A stretch of 64,000 nucleotides of DNA from Aphanomyces cochlioides. Lineage: Eukaryota > Oomycota > Saprolegniomycetes > Saprolegniales > Verrucalvaceae. The DNA is taken from assembly GCA_019828595.1 (NCBI GenBank), contig JAHQRK010000003.1:2604001-2668000 (forward strand), given 5' to 3'. Below the pieces are notes generated by a model. It was not told where the DNA came from. It did no database searches and saw nothing but the letters and a program-made list of their open reading frames with translations. Below, piece by piece: positions 19,244 through 30,105 of this stretch. How positions within the stretch are numbered: the first letter of the stretch is position 1; every line of letters begins with the position of its first letter. A program made the position numbers and the translations under genes.

Positions 19244-19443
19244 TGGGTCTTTGCTGGACGATTGCGTGCTTGGGCTTGACGATTGCTTTTTACAACTTTG
19301 GTTGGGCTGGATTGATTGCAGGGTCTGTCAACACAATCGTATGCGACATGGCCGTCGTGGTGACTGACAACATGAAGCGCGCCTATCCGAAGTTGATGTC
19401 AACAACAGTGCATGACACGATGTCATCGGGATTAGTTTCATGA
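19219..19443 (+). CDS. Hypothetical 74-residue membrane protein
   Basis: ATG 19219 (MENKKSQLMGLCWTIACLGL). One long hydrophobic segment, about residues 8-42, could make one or two helices, followed by a polar tail with TDNMKRAYPKL. No family recognised. It overlaps the upstream ORF by 25 bp and could be its continuation after a frameshift or unseen splice. Confidence 0.35.
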   Translation: MENKKSQLMGLCWTIACLGLTIAFYNFGWAGLIAGSVNTIVCDMAVVVTDNMKRAYPKLMSTTVHDTMSSGLVS

Positions 19444-21093
19444 GTCGTATTACCATCTTAAGCTAGTTCTCGTTTTTGTTTCAGAGGCAGGATGAATTGA
19501 GAGCACAAAGTGAAAGTCCATGAGTCTACCTTTGCTTAGCTGGAATATGTTTACCTCCGATGTGATGTCATAAATAATGCGTTCGTCCTGTCGAGCTTTG
19601 GTGAATGGCTGGTTCGAGCGGGTTCTCGCGCTTGTCTTCAATCGACGAGTCCGTCATGAGTACCCAGTCGTCCATGCAATAAATTCCAGTGTTTGCCTGT
19701 AGCGCGTCGAATTTGGGCGAAGTTGTGTAGATTGCACATTCCCTTTGAGCAAGACTCTTTGAGATGGATATTCATGGTCGATATGTTCTGTCATTCGTGT
19801 TCTCGACACTAACCAGAGTGATAGTCTGTTGCCTTACTCATTCGTTGTGCCTTCATGATTCTACAGTAGTAGCCTGTCGTTGAAGCTGCTAGAATGGGAC
19901 ATTAGATTGCAATGTACATGAGATATACATAAGGAAATGACTCTTTTCCACGATTTTGGCTATTCCCCACCGCCGCTTCAGCACCCTCAACTACTTCAAG
20001 CACTACAAGTGGGCCCATTTCGTGGATGTCATCGTACGGCTTTACCCTGGATGTCATGTTGCTCCATTGACAAGAGGATTGTAACACGACTTTTAGCATG
20101 TAGACGAGGTCGCCCACGACATTCTGTCTAACGTATTCTGCTCGTCAAACCTTTCCATCGCGTTCAACCGTCCCAAGTTTCTCCACGTCACCTGACGAAG
20201 CGACAACATGTACAATCCGGATAATAGATAGGCACGCGACAGGCATTCATCCGGATCAATTTTGTCACGAGACTGGAAATAGATGTGCGATTGCCAAACA
20301 CCTCCACAATGAAGAATGGTGTGTTGCATTGACCTCACGAAGCGTTGAAAATACAATCGAAGCAGCAGCTTCTGTTGAGCCAGATAACATCAAGCAATTG
20401 CCAAACAAATGGACCTCCAATACCGAGTTTGCAGCCTTGTTGTCGTTTGGAGGTCACCCAAGAAATTGTGCGTAACGATGGATTTGGATTCTTGCCACCG
20501 CTCGTAAATCAAGACAAAATATGTATCAAAGACCACTCAAGCATGTTTTATTCTTCGCCATCATTAGGTCAGGTTCCAAATGGAATATGGTCACTTTGAC
20601 AAACCTCGTTCAAGTCATGACAGTTCAAAGATCACGCTTAGAATAATATTGACTGCTCTCGTGTTGTAGGATAAATTGTGGAGCACAACTCCAGTGGGAA
20701 TATCCTCTTCTGTAAGAAGCAAGTGAAAACACACGGCATAGTACCATGCCAGTAGATCTAAACTATAATGAACCACATTACAAAGGCTGATGATGGCAAA
20801 CGTGTCTACCAACGCATCCCATTAATTCTTGAATGTCTGCTTACACTTTCAACATGTATTCTTTCTTTGTCGTGTGTATGGCATTCATCAAGATGGATAG
20901 TCCCTGGGAGTCGGTTGCATCACGAAATGAATAGACGACTTCACAATATTTCGAGCATGAAATACAAATTACATATCACGTTAATGGCAGAGGCCACAAA
21001 GTCCAAGATCTGGTTGCCAGTCTGCTTGCAAAATACCTGTCAGGTAAGTAAATCATGAGAGACGGAAATATATCGCGATACCTCAAGCAAAAT
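19444..21093. other. No confident gene; contains short duplicated segments
   Basis: Only short ORFs without clear coding character. The stretch 20085-20165 (tagacgaggtcgcccacgac in it) recurs with few changes at 24486-24566, 4.4 kb away. Another short piece near 20226-20272 (cacgcgacaggcattcatcc) recurs inside the fold-back element near 26147. An AATCCGGATAAT word is at 20213-20224. Confidence 0.4.
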
Positions 21094-24000
21094 TTACAAG
21101 TCAATGTCGTCGACAAGATCGTGCACTCGTTGAAGTTGCTTGACTGTGGCTTGTGCAACTTCCAGGTCAGCTCGCACGTGGTCGAGCTCGTCCATGGCAT
21201 CGTTTTTATTTCTTCGCATCTACACAGGCGATTCAATCCATTTCATTGCGTCATCTCGACGTACCTCCTCCATGGTCGAGTCGTGGCTCTGCACTTGGGC
21301 GTGGAGTTCGTCGCACATAGCTTCAAACTCTTGTAGCATGCCACTCAGTGCCTCATTCTTGGCCTGGAGTCGCTCGTTGTCGGCCTTGAGCTCGTCCACG
21401 GCATCGTTTTTATTTCTTCGCATCTACACAGGCGATTCAATCCATTTCATTGCGTCATCTCGACGTACCTCCTCCATGGTCGAGTCGTGGCTCTGCACTT
21501 GGGCGTGGAGTTCGTCGCACATAGCTTCAAACTCTTGTAGCATGCCACTCAGTGCCTCATTCTTGGCCTGGAGTCGCTCGTTGTCGGCCTTGAGCTCGTC
21601 CACGGCATCGTTTTTATTTCTTCGCATCTACACAGGCGATTCAATCCATTTCATTGCGTCATCTCGACGTACCTCCTCCATGGTCGAGTCGTGGCTCTGC
21701 ACTTGGGCGTGGAGTTCGTCGCACATAGCTTCAAACTCTTGTAGCATGCCACTCAGTGCCTCATTCTTGGCCTGGAGTCGCTCGTTGTCGGCCTTGAGCT
21801 CGTCCACGGCATCGTTTTTATTTCTTCGCATCTACACAGGCGATTCAATCCATTTCATTGCGTCATCTCGACGTACCTCCTCCATGGTCGAGTCGTGGCT
21901 CTGCACTTGGGCGTGGAGTCCGTCGTACTTGCTTTGAAATTGTTGGATTGATAACTTGTCTGAAATGCAATGGGGTGAGCAAGCTTGGTAAACGTCTTCC
22001 ATGGATTGAGTTTCACTGTTTGGCACTTGCTTTTCTTCGGTCGGCGATCCACGGTTGCTTTGCAAAGCTAGAAGTTGAGGTCGTTGGTTATCGTGTGTGC
22101 TTGCAATAATTTCTGGGTGCAATACCAACGTGCCGACAGTCGAGACTTCCCGCTCTTGCACCAAACGGTGGAGAATGTTTTGGAGCGAGTTAACTTGAAC
22201 GTCCAACTGGTGACTGGCCATCAAGGCATCGTGTAATTGCTCCTGCGTGACCTCGAGTCGCTCATGCGCATGTGATAGCTGATCCTCTGCTGCCATTTGC
22301 CGTGCATTCCATTTGCTTCGAGTTTCTTCGTGCGTCAGCACAAGCTGTTTGCACTTCTTGTCGGACTCATAAATTGTCACATGGAGTTGATCGATGAGCT
22401 AAGTCATGAATGAGGACACACAGTGACTCGTATCATCGTACGTGGCTCTGGCGGGTATTCTCTACCATCATATTTTCGACTGCCGACTCGAGATTGCGTT
22501 TTTCGTTTGCCGAATCATTGAAGGCCTGGTAGGACTTGAGATAAAGAGCGAGTCGTGCGATGTACCTGGCGGTCGTCATTCAATGCTCCCCACAGTTCAC
22601 ATTCATTTTGCTCATGAATGCGCAGCTCATGCTTCGTTTTGGCGAGCTCAGACTGGACGGCTGCAAGTTCGATAGCGAGTTGAGGATTTTCTTCCTTTTG
22701 TCGCAGTTGGCGCTTGACTTGGACCAATTCAGACTTGACCGCCGCCAGTTCGTCAGTGAGGAGAACAATCTCTTCGTTTTTTGCCACCAATGCGGGAGGC
22801 AGCTTGGCCTTGCTCATCGAGAGACTGGTACATTTCTAAATGAGGGTAAGATTCATGACGAGAATGACGAATGCCTTGCCTGTATTTGGCCGTCTTTCTT
22901 TCGCACTAGATTTGATTCATCTTTTACGGTCGCTCGTTGACGAAGTGTCGGTTGAGAGTCCATGGTTGACCTCTTCGGCGCAACATCGCGGTGGTATGCA
23001 GTTGACATGGTGGTAGTTTTTGGCAAGTCGATTTTGGCATTCCGAGTTCGAGTGGTCTACGAAATACATGAGTCGCACATGATTGTGGTGTGTGAAGTAC
23101 TAGCAGCGCTCGAGGAGCAACTTCCTTTGCTTGGTCTTCCTTTTGGTTATTCCCCGCGTCGATGGTCTATACCATGCAATAAACATCGCATGGACTATGC
23201 CACGTTGCATACCACCGGTGCTCTGACGACGTCAATTTTTTGCTGTTTGGCCACCGGTGCTCTGAGGAGGCCACGTTCTTCCTTTTTGGCCGCCGCTGGG
23301 GGAGACAGCTTTGCGTTTCTCGTTGAGAGGCTCGCACACTTCGATAATTGTCTTGACGATTTTGGTGAAATGCCTCACCTGCATTTGATCAGCCTTTGTT
23401 CGCGATGTTTTGCATTCATTCTTTGGCACAAGAATTGATCTTTTTTGCGAGGTAGACTGCGAGCTCGTTGTTGGATGATTTGGAATGACGCAGCGGTCAT
23501 TTGGCGTCGACTTGATGGTTTGACTTGCCTTGACTGGAATTTTCGACTTGCCGGCTTTGGCTGTCGAGCTTTCAGTGGTCTACGGCATGGATGAGTCGTA
23601 CAACGAGGTAACGAGTGGAGTACCGGAAGTCGTCGACGGGCCTTCTCTTCATGACGTTCGTCTTGGTTATTGATCAAATTGGTGCTCTATATCATCCAAT
23701 GAATGTGTTGCGTGGGTAATTTCAATGCTTACGTTGGATGAAGTCGACGCAGTGCCAAGTGCCGCGGATGTGGCAATTGCTTCGTCGAATTCTCGATGGA
23801 TCTCGCGAAGGAGTGGGCCATCTTTCTCTTCGCACTCCTACCAGATCAAAATTGTGAATCTCCAAGAGGTAGTGTGTGGTCGGGATACCGAGTCGTTCGT
23901 GAAATCGACAAGTGTCGTGGAAACGAAAGCGCCAAATTCGTCTGAATCTGAGCTGTTGTCTTCGGAGGTTGTATCATTTTCTTGGCTGCTCGGGGCAGGT

Positions 24001-24241
24001 TGCTCTGGGTAGTTCATGACGTCCTAGAGCGATCCGTGAGGTCTCGACATCAAGAGATGGTTCTACCGCGAATGTGATCGTCTTGCGCATGTTCTTCTTT
24101 TGTGATTGCATATTTCTACAAGAGAGAGAGGTGACGATCCTCCACGGCGTGAGCGGGAACGTACCTTTGTCCTTCGTTCTCGCTGCTGCTGCTGCTGGAG
24201 GTGCTGCTGGGTTTGAAGATTGCCACAAGAAGCTCGGGGAT
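21094..24241 (-). CDS. Many-exon coiled-coil protein with tandemly duplicated exons
   Basis: Reconstructed by eye from the right. Exons carry IFKPSSTSSSSSENEGQRNM, DEFGAFVSTTLVDFTNDS, GPLLREIHREFDEAIATS, KSKIPVKASQTIKSTPND, TIDAGNNQKEDQAKEVAP, MDSQPTLRQRATVKDESN (22963), LLTDELAAVKSELVQVKRQL, NLESAVENMMVENTRQSH, then a long exon (QMAAEDQLSHAHERLEVTQ). Three identical 53-residue exons follow (LKADNERLQAKNEALSGMLQ), and a last one ending VHDLVDDIDL at 21094-21096. Introns are 40-50 nt; one uses GC..AG (about 22879). Two thirds of the protein is heptad-like coiled coil; the N-terminal third is disordered and acidic/serine-rich. A structural or scaffolding role is likely but no family is recognised. 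The first exon was not found; 24241 is the furthest supported point. Confidence 0.6.
21195..21918 (-). repeat. 204-bp tandem repeat: one 159-nt exon plus its 45-nt intron, three full copies
   Basis: Units 21220-21423, 21424-21627 and 21628-21831 appear identical, with partial copies at both edges. Each holds an exon of 53 codons (phase 0) and a GTACGTCGAG..GTGTAG intron, so copy number can change without breaking frame. The partial copy at the right is fused to a unique exon; the one at the left reads RRNKNDAMDEL and leads into the last exon. Confidence 0.95.
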
Positions 24242-24650
24242 CTATATTTAGACCAACTGGCAAAGTGAAAAGCGTGGATTGGTCAAAATGTATCGGTTAC
24301 ACGATGGTTTCAAGTTCTTAAAGTTTTAAATATGACGACACCGGACTCATTCGAAGATCTGACGAATATAGGGGAGAATGTATCCAATCGATATCTTGTC
24401 GCATGGACTCCACCTTCCACTTATTTTAAATTGCTTTCTCCAACCAGTAACAGAGATTTGAAATGTATTTTCAATCCTCGGAGCAACACGACTTTTAGCA
24501 CGTAGAAGAGGTCGCCCACGACATTTTGTCCAACGTGTTCTACTCGTCAAACCTTTTCATCGCATGCAGCCAGGCCGATTGTCTCAACTGATGAAGTGGT
24601 GTGGTTTATACTCTCCTTTCGACTGCCAGTGTGCGTACTATCCGGATAAT
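24242..24650. other. Gene-poor stretch with a duplicated segment
   Basis: Upstream of the coiled-coil gene. Positions 24486-24566 repeat the segment at 20085-20165, including a possible reverse-strand ATG. A perfect TATCCGGATA at 24639-24648 directly abuts the fold-back element. A missing first exon of the coiled-coil gene may lie here. Confidence 0.4.
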
Positions 24651-26129
24651 TTATATATAGATTAAATCGGAAACACGACAATTTTATCCGACAATTTTAT
24701 GATTGGTCGAAAAGAATAGTATTTCGATTGACTTTGTCTGCAATGGAATCGACATCCTTTCGAGTTGAGGCCTCATACTCCAACTCTACTACATGTGTTT
24801 GCTATGCTGCGCGATTGTAGAAGACAACGGCTTGTGTCAGCGTGATAGTTTAACCCAGTTCGATTAATTCAACATGCAGTTATTGAGCATATTCCCTAGA
24901 ATGAGATCATGCGTCAATTATTTAGGTTCTTGTGAATGTCACAACCAGTCCTCATTAAATGCATATTGAATTAGTCTAATTAAGTTGAAACCTATAACGC
25001 CGACGCAAGTTATTGCCTTCTGAAAACATGCAGCATGCCGCAAAGCATGTAGAGTCAGAGTATAAAGAGTGTCGATTCTATTGACATACAAGTGGCCGAT
25101 AAATTACTGTAGGCGACACTTCTTATCCAGCGTTTAATGGTGCTCATATAAACTATGTGTCCAACGGTCATGATCTGTAAGATACTTCTCAGGTCATCAA
25201 CTGCATGATAGAGAGCGTGTACTCAAAGCTGTCTAAATATTAGGCGGTGTTGAAGCTAGACCAACCTTGATTCCAAGTTTGGCTTCAAAATCCCCCGATT
25301 TTGATGTGAGATTATAATGCAGGCATGCTCTGAACACGACGCAACTCTGATCTAGTGCCAGCTTACCATAGCTTTGATGTAAGGCATGTTGATTGCATTT
25401 ACTACCAAGAACGATGCCTTTGAAAGTGTTGAACAGGAACAAATGCCGTCATCTTGAATAGTCGACGCACTGAGCATGCGCTGAAACACAACTACGTAAT
25501 ACTGGCACTAGTTTAGAGTTACAACATGTTTAGAGCATGCATAAACGTCTCGCTGCAAAATCAGGCGACTTGAAGCCAAACTCGGATTCATGCTTAGTGC
25601 TCTCAATCTATCATCGAGAGCACCACGCACGAAAATAGAGGTCTCATTCCAATGTCGCCTCATGTTTTAGCGGCTTAAGGCACACGGTTTTGATCATGCA
25701 TTAGATAAACCGGGAAGCACCTTTTAGACTCATCACACGTGGTCATGTAGTTTATAGACCGCTGTGAAACGCAAAATACAAATCAAAAAGTTTACAGTCC
25801 ACTATCAAACGCTTTATGGCTATGGAGAGTCTAGTGCAGAATGCAAAAGATAGCTCGTTGATTTCATTCATTGAGGTTTCTATAACGATGATACTCAATC
25901 TGCACCTTGTACAACAGACCAATTCATTCAAAACATTAGAGTTTTGGTAATTTAGCCAATCAAACGCTGTACATGTTAAATGTTAACGATATGTGTCGGC
26001 CGCGACAACTTCCTCGTCCAATCACCTGATTCAAATGAGTTTACAACCAATCAGAGAACGATTTCGTGTCGGTTGTCCAATCAAAAGTCTGAAATTTGTC
26101 GTTTTTTGTCGTTTTTTGTCGTGTGCGTA
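24651..26129. repeat. Left arm of the fold-back element
   Basis: 1,479 bp, reverse complement of 26865-28343. The inner end carries repeated gtcgttttttgtcg words. A 70-codon ORF at 25233-25442 is mirrored exactly in the other arm and has no sign of selection. Confidence 0.9.
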
Positions 26130-26225
26130 TATTATGTCAAAATGAGTCACGCGACAGGCATTCATCTTGATCAAATGTGTCACGAGACTGGGATGATTAT
26201 CCGGATTCGAGTTGACAAGATAAGG

Positions 26226-26384
26226 CGCATCGCATTGGTGACGGGCGGAAGCAGAGGCATCGGCCTCGCCGAGCTTTCGACTTGCTTTCTGCCACAATCC
26301 GAACATACTTTCAATCGATGGATCAACTGGCGATCCGTGTTTGAATTCCAACGACAGCTTCTAGGACTTCAACGCCCAACATGA
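26226..26384 (+). pseudogene. Short-chain dehydrogenase-like N-terminal fragment inside the fold-back element
   Basis: The frame RIALVTGGSRGIGLAE matches the TGxxxGIG nucleotide-binding motif that opens short-chain dehydrogenase/reductases, including the beta-strand before it. After this the frame continues without further SDR motifs (no YxxxK) to a stop at 26382-26384. It looks like a captured piece of a host gene, as Pack-type elements carry, but the match is short. Confidence 0.45.
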
Positions 26385-26842
26385 GCTAATTGTAACGAGC
26401 GATTCCGGTAGGAGCTCATTGAAATCCAACGCTACCTTCAGGCAGAACCGATCGACCGCCTCGACCGCAACATCAAAACAGCAAAGCTAAGTGTGCTCAA
26501 CTCGACTACTCGCGCGATCTACATTGACCATTGGAATCTAACACTTGACCATACGTGTTGTTTGCTCGAATTGTAGTTATGGCTTCTCGATGCACCGAGT
26601 CTTCATGCATCAGTAAACTCCAAGTTGAACATGAGACACGTTTGATCGACCAAGTTGGGGAATGCATTGAAAGATGCGCTTCACACGCGTGGTGTAGGGT
26701 TGGAAGCAGCTTCAAATATCGCCATGAGCTTGCGGCCGAGTGGGAACAAGAGAAACGGCGTTGAGCTGATATCTGAGCGCAAAACGCTAGACCTTGTAGC
26801 CATAATGAATGAAGAATGGCCATGTCAAGCTCACATAATTAC

Positions 26843-26885
26843 GTTTTTTGTCGTGTGCGTATATTACGCACACGACAAAAAACGA
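26843..26885. repeat. Perfect palindrome at the inner edge of the right arm
   Basis: cgttttttgtcgtgtgcgta, a 3-nt centre, then its reverse complement. It is an extra copy of the inner arm end, placed head-to-head with the right arm. Confidence 0.9.
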
Positions 26886-28343
26886 CAAAAAACGACAAAT
26901 TTCAGACTTTTGATTGGACAACCGACACGAAATCGTTCTCTGATTGGTTGTAAACTCATTTGAATCAGGTGATTGGACGAGGAAGTTGTCGCGGCCGACA
27001 CATATCGTTAACATTTAACATGTACAGCGTTTGATTGGCTAAATTACCAAAACTCTAATGTTTTGAATGAATTGGTCTGTTGTACAAGGTGCAGATTGAG
27101 TATCATCGTTATAGAAACCTCAATGAATGAAATCAACGAGCTATCTTTTGCATTCTGCACTAGACTCTCCATAGCCATAAAGCGTTTGATAGTGGACTGT
27201 AAACTTTTTGATTTGTATTTTGCGTTTCACAGCGGTCTATAAACTACATGACCACGTGTGATGAGTCTAAAAGGTGCTTCCCGGTTTATCTAATGCATGA
27301 TCAAAACCGTGTGCCTTAAGCCGCTAAAACATGAGGCGACATTGGAATGAGACCTCTATTTTCGTGCGTGGTGCTCTCGATGATAGATTGAGAGCACTAA
27401 GCATGAATCCGAGTTTGGCTTCAAGTCGCCTGATTTTGCAGCGAGACGTTTATGCATGCTCTAAACATGTTGTAACTCTAAACTAGTGCCAGTATTACGT
27501 AGTTGTGTTTCAGCGCATGCTCAGTGCGTCGACTATTCAAGATGACGGCATTTGTTCCTGTTCAACACTTTCAAAGGCATCGTTCTTGGTAGTAAATGCA
27601 ATCAACATGCCTTACATCAAAGCTATGGTAAGCTGGCACTAGATCAGAGTTGCGTCGTGTTCAGAGCATGCCTGCATTATAATCTCACATCAAAATCGGG
27701 GGATTTTGAAGCCAAACTTGGAATCAAGGTTGGTCTAGCTTCAACACCGCCTAATATTTAGACAGCTTTGAGTACACGCTCTCTATCATGCAGTTGATGA
27801 CCTGAGAAGTATCTTACAGATCATGACCGTTGGACACATAGTTTATATGAGCACCATTAAACGCTGGATAAGAAGTGTCGCCTACAGTAATTTATCGGCC
27901 ACTTGTATGTCAATAGAATCGACACTCTTTATACTCTGACTCTACATGCTTTGCGGCATGCTGCATGTTTTCAGAAGGCAATAACTTGCGTCGGCGTTAT
28001 AGGTTTCAACTTAATTAGACTAATTCAATATGCATTTAATGAGGACTGGTTGTGACATTCACAAGAACCTAAATAATTGACGCATGATCTCATTCTAGGG
28101 AATATGCTCAATAACTGCATGTTGAATTAATCGAACTGGGTTAAACTATCACGCTGACACAAGCCGTTGTCTTCTACAATCGCGCAGCATAGCAAACACA
28201 TGTAGTAGAGTTGGAGTATGAGGCCTCAACTCGAAAGGATGTCGATTCCATTGCCGACAAAGTCAATCAAAATACTATTCTTTTCGACCAATCATAAAAT
28301 TGTCGGATAAAATTGTCGTGTTTCCGATTTAATCTATACATAA
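26865..28343. repeat. Right arm of the fold-back element
   Basis: 1,479 bp, reverse complement of 24651-26129. The outer end reads ctatacataa, one base different from the mirrored left tip (ttatatatag). Confidence 0.9.
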
Positions 28344-28504
28344 TGTCCCATGACGCGTCGTCTTTGGCACGACGGTGGTAGGACGAAGCTCGTCGAGGCA
28401 CGAGAATCATTAGGTCTCTCTCGGCAGATATCGTCGCGAAAACACTACCTGAGGTCCATCATAGAGTCTCAAGTAACACATACATGTACGTCTTACACCT
28501 CGCT

Positions 28505-29740
28505 CTATTCTGCAGCGACTGGAACATACTTGAGCTCTTTGCAGTTATTGAACTGGTTGTCAGCCTTGTCGCCTGCGAATTTCGCCAACGGATCAATACC
28601 AGAAAACTCGATGAATTGGGCCATCGTGCGCTTCGTACCGATGCGAAATTTATCAAAGTCCGTCTTGTCGTAGTCGTCAACTGTGACTGGAAGTCCCAAT
28701 GCCGCACGGATACGTCGCTTTGCTGGTTGTTGTAGCTTCCACTTCTTGCCCCAGTCTTCGTCCCAAACGTATTTCCGCACTTCAAACCAGTGGTAAACTA
28801 CCATGTGTGTCGGGTAGTACATATCGTAGCCATGAGTGAATAGTCGCGCCGCTTTGGAGAATTCTTCGCCGTGAAATAGGTAAGGCGTGTATGGGTCATT
28901 GCGAATATGGAGCGCACACTCAGCAGTCGCAAAGCTAAAACCGCCCGCGAACTGAGACATCAATTGCGGTACTTGGGGTGATTTCAGAGTCGTCGCGGCT
29001 CCGTATTGAATCATTGCATCTGCGTCATCTGTTTCGATCTTCCCATGGCACATGTAGGCTGTTGTGCCAGTCAAACCACCGTCCTTGGGCATGCCAGTTG
29101 TTGGATCAGGATAGACCGTAATAACGGCTTTGGGGTTCTGGATGGAGTCCCATTGAGCAATGAGATCGGTGTCCCAGTTCTTGATAAAGACCAAATGCGA
29201 GTCGATCGTCAATGCAAAGGTGTCTTTCTTGAGATCGATGCCTTCTTCTGTCTGGTAACGAGCAAAGGTAGGTCCAATCGCTTTGTTTGCATCCAAGGTA
29301 TCGTTGCGTCGTAGTCTTTCAGTTCGTCGACAATTCGATTCACCTAGTTTAGTGCAGTAGACGTCCATGCATCGTGACTCATTAAAGTCGAAGCGGAGTT
29401 GGTCGAAAATGCTCACAGAGATCAATTCGGGGTGTTCGGCATTGGTGAAGAGAGAGTCGAGAGTTTCAGCACAGCGCGTAGAATCCCGGTAGTTTGCAAT
29501 AAGCACAATGATACGACGTCTGTCAACCGGTTTCGCAGTCGTTGGAGACGAGGGAACCGCAAGATCTCCTGGACGGATATTTGGACGGTTGCCTTCATTC
29601 AACTGGAGAGAGTTGGATCCGCTTCTTGCCAACATGGACATATTCATATACAACATCAAACTGATCATAAGAAACACACCGAGAAAGACCGCATTCCTCG
29701 GGTTCAGCCATCTCGCAGGTGGAGATCGGCGGTGGCGCAT
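28505..29740 (-). CDS. GT60-family GlcNAc-transferase, type II membrane protein, copy B
   Basis: Single exon, 411 residues, ATG 29740. Basic tail MRHRRSPPARWLNPRN, signal anchor AVFLGVFLMISLMLYMNMSM, short stem, then one GT60 domain: RRIIVLIANYRDSTRCAETL, FALTIDSHLVFIKNWDTDL, MCHGKIETDDADAMIQYGAA, MSQFAGGFSFATAECALHI, YLFHGEEFSKAARLFTHGYD and YHWFEVRKYVWDEDWG. It is closest to copy A (shared CHG(R/K)IE, AGGFSF, RPAKRR-type C-terminus and FNNCKELKYVP ending), so A and B form one subfamily. It begins 160 bp beyond the right end of the fold-back element. The C-terminus faces that element; transcription runs toward it. Confidence 0.86.
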   Translation of the reverse strand: MRHRRSPPARWLNPRNAVFLGVFLMISLMLYMNMSMLARSGSNSLQLNEGNRPNIRPGDLAVPSSPTTAKPVDRRRIIVLIANYRDSTRCAETLDSLFTNAEHPELISVSIFDQLRFDFNESRCMDVYCTKLGESNCRRTERLRRNDTLDANKAIGPTFARYQTEEGIDLKKDTFALTIDSHLVFIKNWDTDLIAQWDSIQNPKAVITVYPDPTTGMPKDGGLTGTTAYMCHGKIETDDADAMIQYGAATTLKSPQVPQLMSQFAGGFSFATAECALHIRNDPYTPYLFHGEEFSKAARLFTHGYDMYYPTHMVVYHWFEVRKYVWDEDWGKKWKLQQPAKRRIRAALGLPVTVDDYDKTDFDKFRIGTKRTMAQFIEFSGIDPLAKFAGDKADNQFNNCKELKYVPVAAE

Positions 29741-30105
29741 GGCTTTACTTTACTTTGAATAACTCTTCTACGTGGCATAGCCTGTATGTTCCAATGACCT
29801 TTCTAAATACATAATTAATTTAAGAAGGTTAAACATTGATATAAATATATACCTTATCTTAAAGACATTTATATTTAGTGGCATTGATTGTTTGTGAGCA
29901 CTTTCATAATAGGGGGTTTCAAAGTACTTTCTGGTTTGGTTGAAAAATTATCCAAGTATTTTTTGCGATACATGATTGGTTGAAATAACTCAGACACTGT
30001 CTGAGGTTGACTGTCTTTTTCCAACCACGATTTTCGTGGTTGAGGTCGAAAGTTCTGGCTGGTTGAGGTTGGTTTTGACACGGCCAAGCACGTCGCGTGG
30101 CCTCG

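Larger units (their letters stand above)
24651..28343. mobile_element. Fold-back element with 1,479-bp terminal inverted repeats
   Basis: The left arm 24651-26129 and right arm 26865-28343 are reverse complements with no net length difference: position p maps to 52994-p throughout, and every stretch I compared matched apart from one change near the outer tip. They flank a 735-bp centre. The arms have no long ORF; short ORFs in them are mirror copies. No transposase is visible, so movement would need enzymes from elsewhere. No clear target duplication was found: the left flank is a TATCCGGATA palindrome, the right flank tgtcccatgacg. The near-identity of the arms implies recent insertion or ongoing gene conversion. 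Confidence 0.9.

Noticed and set aside
25233..25442. 69-codon ORF present in both arms of the fold-back element
   Set aside because: Exact duplication follows from the inverted repeat; no coding signature.
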